DNA from: Chondrilla cf. caribensis
Taxonomy: Eukaryota; Porifera; Demospongiae; Chondrillida; Chondrillidae
Direction: 5' to 3'
DNA length: 64,000 nt
Assembly: GCA_964020155.1 (NCBI GenBank)
Contig: OZ026550.1
Coordinates: 2,578,352 to 2,642,351 of the forward strand
This document shows, in pieces, positions 8,913-20,656 of the stretch. Position numbers and translations under genes: made by a program. Under the pieces are notes generated by a model that was not told where the DNA came from, ran no database searches, and saw only the letters and a list, made by a program, of their open reading frames with translations. Numbering within the stretch: the stretch's first letter is position 1; each line of letters starts with the position of its first letter.

Positions 8913-10885
8913 GGGTAATATTACAAGCAATCAATCACTAGTATCTATATAACCAGTTACTTAACAGCAGCTAAAACAGAGGATACTTCTGCATACATGT
9001 ACACATGCACAGTACTAGCTCTCAGAGAGCATACCATGTACATGTGCATGTATTAATTATATCACCCGGACCTACATGGCTGTATTGGTTCACTGTATGC
9101 ACATTGGGTCATTGTGAACTATATGTAAAGGTAATATGGTCTGATAGACAAGTTGACAACCTCATCAATTACTTTGTGTCTCCAATCTCTGCCAACCCCG
9201 AAGTTCAATCCTTTCCCGGGTGTAATATGCCGTTCCAAGTTCAATGACATTGCATCCACCATCGGGAATGTAGGTATGACATGTCATCATCCTTGGGTTT
9301 ATCAATTAACTTGTGGTTTTGGTTATGCAAACAATGGAATCGTCTAATTTGGAAGTGAGTCAGGAGCAGTCACATGATACTCGCACTTCTTCCAGAACCA
9401 TCAAGACAGCATTCCCCAAATTAGCCGTTTAAGATTTTTGGTGTATTAATGCTCTAATGTTCTCAGGCCTACGTATAAATTTTGACAATGTTGAATGAAT
9501 GTTGCCGATGCTTAGTTCACAATGGGAATCAAATAAGAGGATAGGGAGCCTAGGTGTTACAGTGCATGTTGATACATTGTCACTGTTATATTATGTTAGA
9601 CCAACTCTAGAATTCATTAGATCTCCCAAAATGGTCATAATGTACTGCATTAAGATTGCACAGACTATCTTAACTGTACATGTACCTCTTATTACCATTA
9701 CCATTTTCTTGAAATCTTGTGGAAATTGCAATTGTATACATAGAAAAGTAGGTAAATGGAATCTATTTTCCTTAGTAATAGTGTACTGGAACCAATCATA
9801 TTTTCAGTAACATGAATGTGTTGACATGATAACAATAACATGTTTACACACTAATGAACCAGTGCATGCTAATAGGTAGAAAACATGTCCATAACCAGTT
9901 TGTCCGATGTATTTGGCATGTTACACATTGGATGTGTCCCGTGTACTGGGTGTGTTCATTGTATTCCATGTGCAATGTACTGAATATGTGCACTGTATTA
10001 GATGTATAAAATCAATTCTGGATATGTCCAATGTACTGGCTGTGTCCATAATACTGAATGTACTAGAATTGAAGCTTCATGTACAGCTGTGCTGCACAGC
10101 TACTTGATATATGATACCAATGCAGTACAGTATGCCCATGCTCTCCCTGGAGCAAGTCAGGCTAACATGCCTGTTTTCCCTCCATCGTTTATGGTTCATA
10201 TCAATCTTTCAGACAAAATTAAAAATCATACTTATACAGATAAATACATTGAATACGTATGCATGAGATGTACAAATTCTTCCTCAGCTATTTCAAAAAT
10301 CTGAGGGCTTTTGGTACTTTTGGTAAAACTTCACCAATTTTCTGTGCAATCTCACAGAAGGCTCAATTCAATTTTGTAATCTCTTCGTATCTCATGACAT
10401 CCAATGACAAGGGCTAGGAGAGGCTGAAGTTATAATCTTAAAGTTAAAGATGAAGATGAAGGTTAAGAGTAACCAAATAATTGCCTTGTGTTGACCAGTA
10501 GGGCAATATTTTCATTATGTGCATATAACATATTATGTATTATTCTATGTTATAGCCAATTCAGTTGTCAACATGAATACATGTTTTACTTTCTCTATTA
10601 TTTTGGTATTAAACACATGAAAATGCTTTTGCATAAGAAATGATGGAAAATCCATCAAAGTTTGTCAGGACTGAACATTCGTATTGTGTACCATTTTATC
10701 AATGTCAATTATTGTGTCATTGATAATGACAATTGAATAAGTGAATGTGTGTACCAAATATAGACTCAGGTCCACGTGTATACACTACACAATACCTGTA
10801 CAACTACTAGTAGCAAAAAAAAAAAAACTGAGCATAATCATTCAACATGATTGTGAGTCATAGAGCATCTGGTTTGAACGGTAGA
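8912..10885. repeat. duplicated intergenic block between copies 2 and 3
   Basis: No gene. The block matches 15,226-17,237 and 31,944-33,878. Landmarks in order are the CAATCAATCACTAGTATCTATATAACC stretch, the segment reading VSPISANPEVQSFPGCN (about 9150-9240), the TGTTGATACATTGTCACTGTTAT stretch, the 18-bp degenerate repeats (listed separately) and the promoter-side block of copy 3. Confidence 0.55.
9895..10101. repeat. degenerate 18-bp tandem repeat ending in a 17-nt palindrome
   Basis: A motif like TGTCC(A)xTGTATTGGATG recurs about every 18 bases for some ten units. It is followed by AGCTGTGCTGCACAGCT, a perfect palindrome around one central base (10,085-10,101). Because 18 is a multiple of three, a frame stays open here and in the paralogous copies; I do not regard it as a gene. 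Confidence 0.6.
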
Positions 10886-12826
10886 ATGAGTTTGTGGATT
10901 TTGGTTGTGGTGTACAGTCTATCAGGAGTTCCCAGTGTCTGGACAAGAGATTGCTCTGACATTCCTTGTATCAGGAATTCTGAAGACTTGAAGGCAAACT
11001 ACAAATGTGATCGATTGTCAGTTGCAGGGGGACACAACTTGTTTCTTAGATATAACCTGGGATCAGCAAGGAGGGATATTCAAGCGGTGTACTACAACAT
11101 CTCAATTGGGGACACCAATATTACGAGTAAACTAGAAAGTACTTTTACCAATGAATGTTGTAACCCTTCCGACAAATACTGTAAAGTGCACTTGGTATAC
11201 TCCTCGCCTATTTTCTACAACATTCACCCAAGGCCGGTGTTGTATGATCTAACTTTCCTTCACTGGGCATGGACAAAAAAAGTGGACACCTTCAATTACC
11301 CCCATTTTTGTTGGACTCCTTCCACATTTTGTGATGAAGACGATGCTAAGAATATTCTATTGGACTTCACCAGTGAGGTATGTTATGGCTGTACACCTTG
11401 GAATGTGTTCTGAAGTGATGTCTGATGGACTACAACTTGTTAATAACTGTCATCTATACCCATATAATTATGCATCTATTGAGAAAACGTCAATTGTACT
11501 ACTGGTATAGTGATACGAAAGAAGATAGTGCATGTTTGTGGACGTCTCTCGGTTGAAGTTGGGCATAATATATTACTATAGGCTACTCTAATAACAAAAT
11601 ATTAATTGTAGATGCATGTAATCATGAACGTTTTGGCAAAGTATCATCATAGTACAATTATAAATACTTGGTAAAGTATTACCATAGCACAAACTTCCAC
11701 TTATCTGACTGAAAATCCTGAAGCTATAATCTACTGACAGGGTATTATGATTTGATGAATAAACATTGCCACGTATATATCAGACATATATAATTATGTA
11801 ATCAGTTCACTCAACAGTAGTTTCACCATCATACAGGTTTTTGCATCAGATCATCAAGATTTGCAGGGCATTTCATCCACCAGTAATTATTACATAGTAC
11901 TGGCTGATTCACATCTTACTCCTGAAGGACTTTTGTGGAGCCGACAAATGACCATATGCATCATACCAGTTCTTTTATTCGTTGTATCTGGGTTGATCAT
12001 TATACTGTACAGTAACGAAAAGAGAAGATCGATAAGGGAAATACTCATTCATTCCTCAATGGCCAGATACTCAGTGAGGTCTCTAATGATTGTGCTATGG
12101 TTGGGAACTATTCTATATCTTGTGCAATATTTCTGGACCATATCTTATTTCGACCAAAATAATACCAACCCAACTTCACACGCTTAGAAGGATTTCTTCA
12201 AACTGCAGGCTATCTTTGGATATGTACACTTTGCCATCTTTCTTGCTGTATTCCTCATTGAGGCTCCATTCCTCTGCTCTGTTTTCTACAAAATGAATGA
12301 ACCAGTGAATTTGAACCATCAGAAAAGGAAATGCGCCATCTCGAAAGTAATAATCACCACATTAGGTCATATGGGGATAGTCTTCTTCATACAAACGCTG
12401 ACTGTTGGTATGTTCTACCTTGCTGTATTCATGTTCGTTGACCCACTACATGGTATTATCTTACTATCAAGGGGCATATTAAATATTGCAATATTTTTCA
12501 GTATTCTGACACTATTCCAAGTGATGCTTCTTGAGAAAAAGAAATGTGTGTGCTCATGTACATACATTGTGAAGGTGTTGATTGTTGTTATTGCCAGTGC
12601 CACAGCTTATTGTGTTTTGGAATTTTTTGGGTCAATCTTTTTCCTTATGCATCATAATGAAATCGAAACAACATTCAGAATGGATAACATACTACATTCC
12701 ATTGCCTCTTCCATTTTACTTGGTGTTCTGGGCTACGTCTGTAAGAAGGTGATATACCAAAGAGTGAAGAGGGAGTTGGATACAGCCAGGAGTGAATCAG
12801 AGAGACAGCCACTAATTAGTATGTAA
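10886..12826 (+). pseudogene. 7TM array copy 3, one in-frame nonsense codon
   Basis: Exons are 10,886-11,377 and 11,837-12,826. Exon 1 is three codons longer than in other copies: extra residues lie around PRPVLYDL and HWAWTKK in the distal ectodomain. In exon 2 the conserved SHAYKDFF reads SHA-stop-KDFF, a TAC-to-TAG change at 12,185-12,187 in the loop between membrane segments 2 and 3. One codon is missing just upstream (NNTNP for NIDTNP). The rest of exon 2 stays in frame to LISM, so this is a single recent lesion, a polymorphism or an error. The last outer loop is of the second subtype (MHHNEIETTFRMDNI), matching copies 5 and 9. Unlesioned codons match the family closely. Confidence 0.8.
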
Positions 12827-13877
12827 TTGTACATATGAATATCACAACTGTACATAACATGTATTTACACATAAGAATACAATTGCATGTCTGAAAATTA
12901 GCTTCATTATTATCATAAGTATAATATTATTATTATTATGTGATCATTATTCAGTTGTATTATACTTGTGCTCATAATATTGTATGCATGTATGCATATT
13001 ATGTTTATTATTATGAATTTCAGTATCCTGTACAACTTGGTGATTTGAACAATTTTCAAAGTTATAATTCACACATGATTAATTGTAACAAATATAATAG
13101 TATAATAGGATAATATATTATAATACTATAGTATGTAATATTAATAACACCTACATATATTGGATGAAAATTAAAATGCATGCCATGTGAGGCCATCAAG
13201 ATAAAATATTGTCAGACATACATAAATCAGATTGGTACATTTCCTTCTGCAATGATTAGTGGTATGGAATTGGGTGAATTGTATCGTGCCAATGATCTAG
13301 ATATTCTAATAGCTGTGATAGCTGTTTGTAGCAGGCTAAATGAAAAGTAGTGAAAATAGTCTCGGACCTTATAAATATTATACTGTATTGAGTGTAAATG
13401 AATTCGAATGCATCCCAATTTACTATTGCAATTTTAACACTAAAAGGTAGGTTAGTATAATATTATGTGCATGATGAATAGTAATCAACCAGTTTATGAC
13501 GTGACATTGCAAATGGCTGTCAAATGCATGAACGAATCGAAAAGCCGCTTGACATTATGCTCCATAGGAAAGTAATTGTGAGCTTTTACCTTGTTAGATT
13601 GATGAATTGCTGAGTAAAAACGCACGCACATCACAAGAACTTCAAAATCCTTAAAATGGTATGAAGGGAGTTAGAAACAATGGAGCTATGATTTATTGAC
13701 TCTCTAGTACTTTTATTGTTGTTAAATGCACGTTTTAGTAATAGCACCTTCCTCTAAAATGTTCCAGCTATAATCTACTGACAGGGTATTATGATTTGAT
13801 GAATAAAGTTAGGTACTTTCATATCAGAAATATATTATGTAATCAGTTCACTCAACAGTAGTTTAACCATCATACAG
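12827..13877. repeat. intergenic, first half shared with the flank of copy 9
   Basis: Bases 12,827-13,345 match 35,779-36,295 downstream of copy 9, not the flank of copy 5, so the array is mosaic. From about 13,345 to 13,760 I recognise nothing. The 3' part of the family intron resumes at about 13,767 (AGCTATAATCTACTGACAGGG), without any exon 1 before it. Confidence 0.5.
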
Positions 13878-14875
13878 GTTTTTGCAGCAGATCATCAAGA
13901 TTTATAGGACATTTCATCCACCAGTAATTATTACATAGTACTGGCTGATTCACATCTTACTCCTGAAGGACTTTTGTGGAGCCGACAAATGACCATATAC
14001 CTCATACCTGTTCTTTTATTCGTTGTATCTGGGTTGATCATTATACTGTACATTAACGAAAAGAGAAGATCGATCAGGGAAATACTCATTCATTCCTCAA
14101 TGGCCAGGTGCTCGGTGAGGTCTCTGATGATTGTGCTATGGTTGGGAACTATTCTATACCTTGTGCAATATTACCAGACCATATCATATTTCGACCAACA
14201 TATAGATAGCAACCCAAATTCACATGCTTACAAGGACTTCTTCAAACTGCAGGCTATCTTTGGATATGTACACTTTGCCATCTTTCTTGCTGTATTCCTC
14301 ATCGAAGTTCCATTTCTCCGTTCTGTTTTCTACAAAATGAATTAACCTGTAAATTTGAACCATCAGAAAAGGAAATGTGCTATCACTAAAGTAATGATCA
14401 CCACATTAGGTCATATGGGTATAGTCTTCTTCATGCAAATGCTGACAGTTTCTATGTTCTACCTTGCTGTATTCATGTTCGTTGCCCCACTACATGGTAT
14501 TATCTTACTAGCAACTTAAGGGGCATATTACATATTGCATTACTTTTCAGTATTCTGGCATTATTCCAAGTGATACTTCTTGAGAAAAGAAAGTGTGTGT
14601 GCTCATGTACATCCATTGTGAAGGTATTAATTGTTGTTATGGCAGGTACCACAGCTTATTGTGTTTTGGGATTTTGGGGGTCAGTCTTTTACCATATGAA
14701 ACACAATGAAATAGAATCCACATTCAATACGGAGAACATAGTACACTCAATTTCCTCTTCTGTTGTACTTGGTGTTCTGGGCTGTATTTGTAAGAAGGTG
14801 ATATACCAAAGAGTGAAGAAGGAGTTGGATACAGCCAGGAGTGAATCAGAGAGACAGCCACTCATCAGTATGTAA
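13878..14875 (+). pseudogene. 7TM array copy 4, solo exon 2 with several lesions
   Basis: The acceptor and a whole exon 2 are present, but no exon 1 lies between it and copy 3. Lesions are a CAG-to-TAG change at codon 10 (13,905-13,907), GAA-to-TAA after the third membrane segment (14,343-14,345), and a 5-nt net insertion near 14,512-14,520 that brings in a TAA and shifts the frame before membrane segment 5. The 3' part from about 14,570 is again open to the family tail. It is non-functional as a membrane protein. Its downstream flank is of the same type as those of copies 2 and 8. Confidence 0.85.
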
Positions 14876-15148
14876 CCGTACCTGTGAATATACCAATTGT
14901 GCATAGACATGCATATACACACAAAAATACAACTGCATGTGTGAAATAATTAGTTTCATTAATATCACGAGTATACATTATGATGCAAACTTTATTCTGT
15001 TGTATTATACTTTCTAATATGTTTGTATGCATGTACATATCTCATGCATACATATAATATTATTATTAGAAGTATGACAGTATACAACTGAGTGATTTGA
15101 ACACTTTTCCAAATATACTTCACACATGATGGAGCAACCGCTTTTGAA

Positions 15149-15150
<2 letters not shown>

Positions 15151-15217
<67 letters not shown>

Positions 15218-15225
15218 GTGTGTGT
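15151..15225. repeat. (TG)n microsatellite
   Basis: About 33 TG units with a TTG interruption near the end, at the site paralogous to 8843-8911, after CTTTTGAAAGG. Confidence 0.95.
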
Positions 15226-17237
15226 TACTATTACAGGCAATCAATCACAAGTATCTATATAACCAGCTACTTCACAGCAGCTTACACTGAGGATACTTCT
15301 GCATACATGTGCACATGTACAGTATAAGCACTCAGGGAGCATACCATGTACATGTGCATATAATAATTATATCACCCGGACCTACATGGCTATATTGGAT
15401 CACTGTATGCACATTGGGTCATTACAAACTATGTAAGAGACAGAGAGAATAATGGACACTGTAGATTCCATCAAAGATAAACCGGTTAGATAGACAAGTT
15501 GACAACCTCATCAATTTCTTTGTGTCTCCAATTTATGCCAATCCTGAAGTTCAATCCTTTCCAGGGTGTAATATGCCATTCCAAGTTCACAAACATTCTG
15601 TCCACCATCAGACACGCAGGTATGACATGTCAACATCATTGGGTTTATCAAGTTACTTGTGGTTTGGGTTATGCAAACAATGGAATCGCCTAATTTGGAA
15701 GTGGGCAGTCACATGATACTCACACTTCTTCCAGAACCATCACAACACGGTTCCCAAATTATCTGTCTAAAATGTAATATTTTTGGTGTATTTTAATGTT
15801 CTAATGTTCTTAGGCCTACGTATTCATTTTGACAATGTTTGAATGTTGCCAATCCTAAGTTAACAGGGGAAATTGAATTAGAGGCTAGGGAGCCTAGGTT
15901 TGACAGTGCATGTTGATACATTGTCATTGTTATATTATGTTAGACCAACTCTAGAATTCATTAGATCTCCCAAAATGGTCATAATGTACTGCATTAAGAT
16001 TGCACAGACTATCTTAACTGTACATGTACCTCTTATTGCCATTACCATTTTCTTCAAATCTTATGGAAATTGCAATTGTATACATAGAAAAGTAGGTAAA
16101 TGAAATCTATTTTCCTTATTAATAGTGTACTGCAACCAGGCATGTTTTCAGTAACACGAATGTGTTGACATGATAACAATAACATGTTTACACACTAATG
16201 AACCAGTGCTAATAGGTGGAAAACATGTCCATAACCAGTTTGTCCGATGTATTTGGCATGTTATGCATTGGATGTGTCACGTGTACTGGGTGTGTCCACT
16301 GTATTGCATGTGCAATGTACTGAATATGTGCACTGTATTAGATGCATAAACTCAATTCTGGATATGTCCAATGTTCTGGCTATGTCCATAATACTGAATG
16401 TAATAGAATTGAAGCTTCATACACAGCTGTGCTGCACAGCTACTTGATATATGATACCAATGCAGTACAGTCTGCCCATGCTCTCCCTTGAGCAAGTCAG
16501 GCTAACATGCCTGTTTTCCCTCCATCGTTTATGGTTCATATCGATCTTTCAGATAAAATTAAAAATCATACTTGTACAGATGAATACATTGAATACATAT
16601 GCATCAGATGTACAAAAAATTCTTCCTCAGCTATTTCAAAAATTTGAGGGCTTTTGTTACTTTTGGTAAATTTAACCAAATTTTCGGTGCAATCTCACAG
16701 AAGGCTCAATTCAATTTTGTAATCTCTTCGTATCTCATGACATCCAATGACAAGGGCTAGGAGAGGCTGGAGTTATTATTTTAAAGTTAAAGAGAAGATG
16801 AAGGTTAAGAGTAACCAAATAATTGCCTCTTGTTGACCAGTAGGGCAATATTTTCATTATGTACATATATCATTTGTATTATTCTATGTCATAATACCAT
16901 AGCCAATTCAGTTGTCAACATGAATACATGTTTTACTTTCTCTATTATTTTGGTATTAAACGCATGACTGTCACAATGCTTTTGCATAAGAAATGATGGA
17001 TAATCCATCAAAGTTTGTCAGAACTAAACATTCCTATTGTGTACCATTTTATCAATTTCAATTATTGTGTCATTGATAATGACAATTGAATAATATTGAA
17101 GGTGTGTACCAAATATAGACTCAGGTTCACGTGTATACACTACGTAATACCTGTACAAATACTAGTAGCTAAGAACTGGGCATAATCATTCAACATGTTT
17201 GTGAGTCGTTGAAAGAGCATCTGGTTTGAACGATAGA
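15226..17237. repeat. duplicated intergenic block between copies 4 and 5
   Basis: No gene. It is near-identical to 31,944-33,878 and similar to 8912-10,885. It contains the segment reading VSPIYANPEVQSFPGCN-like sequence near 15,510-15,590 and the promoter-side block of copy 5. Confidence 0.55.
16235..16441. repeat. degenerate 18-bp tandem repeat and palindrome (second copy)
   Basis: Same organisation as 9895-10,101. The palindrome AGCTGTGCTGCACAGCT is at 16,425-16,441. Confidence 0.6.
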
Positions 17238-19126
17238 ATGAATTTGTGGATTTTGGTTGTGGTGTACAGTCTATCAGGAGTTCCCAGTGTCTGGACAAGA
17301 GATCGCTCTGACATTGCTTGTATCAGGAATTCTGAAGACTTGAAGGCAAACTACAAATGTGATCGATTGTCAGTTGCAGGGGGACACAACTTGTTTCTTA
17401 GATATAACCTGGGATCAGCAAGGAGGGATATTCAAGCGGTGTACTACAACATCTCAATTGGGGACACCAATATTACGAGTAAATTAGAAAGCACTTTAAC
17501 CAATGAATGTTGTAACCCTTCCGACAAATACTGTAAAGTGCACTTGGTGTACTCCTCACCTATTTTCTACAACATTCAACCAAGGATGTTGTATTTATTA
17601 ATTTCACTTCATTGGACACAAAATAAGAACATCTTCGATTACCCCCAGTTTTGTTGGAGTCCTTCCACATTTTGTGATGAAGAGGGTGCTGAGAATATTC
17701 TATTGGACTTCACCAGTGAGGTATGTTATATCTGTACACCTTGAAATGTGTTCTGAGGTGATGTCTGATGGACTTCAACTTGTTATTAACTGGCATCTAT
17801 ACCCAGTATGTATATAGAAAAAAACCCTCCAATTTACTACTGGTATAGTGAGAGGAAAGAGATAGTGCATGTTTGTGGATGTCTCTTGGTTGAAGTTTGG
17901 TATAAAATATTATTATTGGCTAGTCCAAAAACAAAATATTAATTGTAGATACATGTAATTATAGACGTTTTGGCAAAGTATTATCATAGCACAAACTTCC
18001 AATAATCTGACAGAAAATCCTGCTATACTGACAGGATATTATGATTTGATTAATACGTAAAGTTTATGACTTTGTGACTCAGAAACATTATTATGTAATC
18101 AGTTCACTCAGCAGTAGTTTCACCATCATACAGGTTTTTGCAGCAGATCATCAAGATTTACAGGACATTTCATCCATGAGTAATTATTACATAGTACTGG
18201 CTGATTCACTTCTTACTCCCGACCAACTTCTGAGGAGCCGACGAACAACCATATACATCATACCTGTTCTTTTATTCGTTGTATCTGGGTTGACCGTTTC
18301 ACTGTACATCAACAAAAAGAGAAGATCGATCAGGGAAATACTCATTTATTCATCAATGGCCAGGTGCTCGGTGCGGTCTCTGATGATTGTGCTATGGATG
18401 GGAACTATTCAATACCTTGTGCAATATTACCAGACCATATCCTATTATGACCAAAATATAGAAACCAACCCAACATCACATGCTTACAAGGACTTCTTCA
18501 AACTGCAGGCTATCTTTGGATATGTACACTTTGCCATCTTTCTTACTGTATTCCTCATTGAGGCTCCATTCCTCTGCTCTATTTTCTACAAAATGAATGA
18601 ACCTGTAAATTTGAACCATCAGAAAAGGAAATGTGCCATCACTAAAGTAATGATCGCCACATTAGGTCATATGGGGATAGTCTTCTTCATACAAACGCTG
18701 ACAGTTTCTATGTTCTACCTTGCTGTATTCATGTTTGTTGACCCACTACATGGTATTATCTTACTATCAAGGGGCATATTAAATATTGCATTATTTTTCA
18801 GTATTCTGACATTATTCCAAGTAATGCTCCTTGAGAAAAGGAAATGTGTGTGCTCATGTACATACATTGTGAAGGTGTTGATTGTTGTTATGGCCGGTAT
18901 CACAGCATATTGTGTTTTGGAATTTTGGGGGTCAGTCTTTTTCCTAATGCATCATAAGGAGATAGAAACAGCATTCAAAATGGATAACATAGTACATTCC
19001 ATTGCCTCTTCTATTTTACTTGGTGTTCTGGGCTACATTTGTAAGAAGGTGATATACCAAAGAGTGAAGAGGGAGTTGGATACAGCCAGGAGTGAATCAG
19101 AGAGACAGCCACTCATTAGTATGTAA
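17238..19126 (+). CDS. 7TM receptor-like membrane protein, array copy 5 (intact)
   Basis: Exons are 17,238-17,720 and 18,134-19,126, 491 codons, with the same start, donor and acceptor as copy 2. The first ectodomain cysteine is replaced: the conserved RDCSD reads RDRSD (TGC/TGT to CGC), leaving an odd number of cysteines. The stalk is LLTPDQLLRSRRTT instead of HLTPEGLLWSRRMT. The last outer loop is of the second subtype (MHHKEIETAFKMDNI), and the third inner loop ends CSCTYIVK. An open frame extends from the intron into exon 2, but the intron part is not conserved and is not used. The gene and its 5' flank are almost duplicated by copy 9, about 16.65 kb to the right. Its distal ectodomain (ISLHWTQNKNIFDY) is shared only with copy 9. 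Confidence 0.85.
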
Positions 19127-20656
19127 CTGTACATATGAATATCACAACTGTGCATAAACATGTGTGTACATACAAGAATGCAATTGCATGTATTTAATAG
19201 TTTGCTTCATTTTATCACAAGTATATTATTATGTGATCATTATTCTGTTGTATTATACTTGCATTTGTATGCATGTGTGTATATTATGTTTATATGGTAT
19301 GATATATAATATACATTTGAGTATACTCTGCAACTTGGTGATTTGAATATTATTTATAGTGAATTTTTCCTTGTTAATATTCTTAGAACCATATAATACT
19401 GAATTTACCATAGGTTTAGGACTTTGAAAATTGGTAACTATAATTTTAAATTTTAAAGATAAATATTGTGTTTTCGATTTCCATGTTATGAAAACTAATC
19501 TACAGGTGAATTCCACTTAAGACATATTGTATATCTTGTCACAAGTGGGATTTGCCTGCCAGTTTTCATGATATTCATTCTCCAAAGGGGCTACTGTGAA
19601 CTATACTGTGCTGGAGTTTCAGGCAGATGAGACATAACATACGTATAATAAAGATTTCACAAGTTGGTTTTGCCTGCCAGTTTCAGAGACAACTGCATGG
19701 GAACTCAATACAATTGATGCAATCCGGCATTGTGTCATTAATGACTAACTTGAAAGTGTGTACATGTACCAAACAATGTCAAAAACTTTCATTCACAATA
19801 TGTTCGCCACATCATACTTGACATTGATTTGTTTGAATACTAGAAGCTAAATTCTAACTAGGCATAATCATTTGAATATTTCAGATGTGTCCTTGTACGT
19901 TAATGAGTGGCATACCAGTGATTGTGACAGTTGTGCATGGTATCACACAGAGAGAATCTGGCTTGGAAGGTAGGCTAACAATGAATTTCGATATCGTCAA
20001 ATAGAGTATCATATAGGGTGTAACCTATGCATTTCTGTCCCAAATGTATGATTTATTTTGGATTCATAGTATGTGCACATGAAAATAACCGTCACATACG
20101 GATACGGTTTCAACGTTAAACTTTCCTGTCTTTATGGTAAATGCGGTTCATTACGTCATACCAAATTACCACTAATATGGGAATCGTCCAAGTCGTAATG
20201 AGACTCGAATTGTGAAGACGGAGTACATTTGATACTGTAATTGTAAATTTTCCTGACCAATCGAGTCCGTCTTTTTGAAGCTATATCCATGGATTCGGTT
20301 GGATATGCGTAATCTGTATCAGTACGTATAATACGCATGTGTTGACATGATAACGGTTTTATTCTAATAATTTTGTTATTAAACACACTAAAATCCTGCT
20401 ACATATGACATGATTGAAAATTGATCAAAGTTTGTCCGAACAAAACATTCTTAATGTAGATCATTTTATCAATGTCAATCATTGAGTCATTACAATGAAA
20501 TTGAAAGTGTGTACCAAATATGGCCTTAGATTACGTGTACACTACGTAATACTTAATATATTACTAGTTGGTAAGGTAACTAGGTATAATCAGTTCAACC
20601 TGGTTGTGATAGTTGTGCATGGTATTGTAGAAAGAGCATATGGTTTTAATGGTAGA
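19127..20656. repeat. intergenic between copies 5 and 6, composite
   Basis: No gene. Bases 19,410-19,840 recur at 23,740-24,110. Bases 19,850-20,330 recur at 5040-5510 and include the antisense shard listed separately. From about 20,335 the promoter-side block of copy 6 begins. Confidence 0.5.
19985..20065 (-). pseudogene. antisense shard of a beta-helix/multi-TM gene (copy 2)
   Basis: This is the paralogue of 5150-5242. The - strand again contains the YTLYDTLFDDI-like coding trace next to a trace of THTFETEI type. It was duplicated together with the array, so the original insertion predates at least one array duplication. Confidence 0.55.

Noticed and set aside
16247..16447. 66-codon + strand frame conserved in several intergenic blocks
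   Set aside because: It is the 18-bp repeat region; a period divisible by three keeps the frame open, and copy 7's block is interrupted by a TA tract.
18074..18133. Extension of exon 2 of copies 5 and 9 upstream to an ATG in the intron
   Set aside because: The conserved acceptor ATACAG|GTT lies inside this frame, and the upstream codons are not open in the other copies.
20495..20656. Upstream in-frame ATGs as start codons (also 10,847 and 27,195)
   Set aside because: Each occurs in one copy only, whereas the ATG before xLWxLVVVYSL is in all and begins a good signal peptide.
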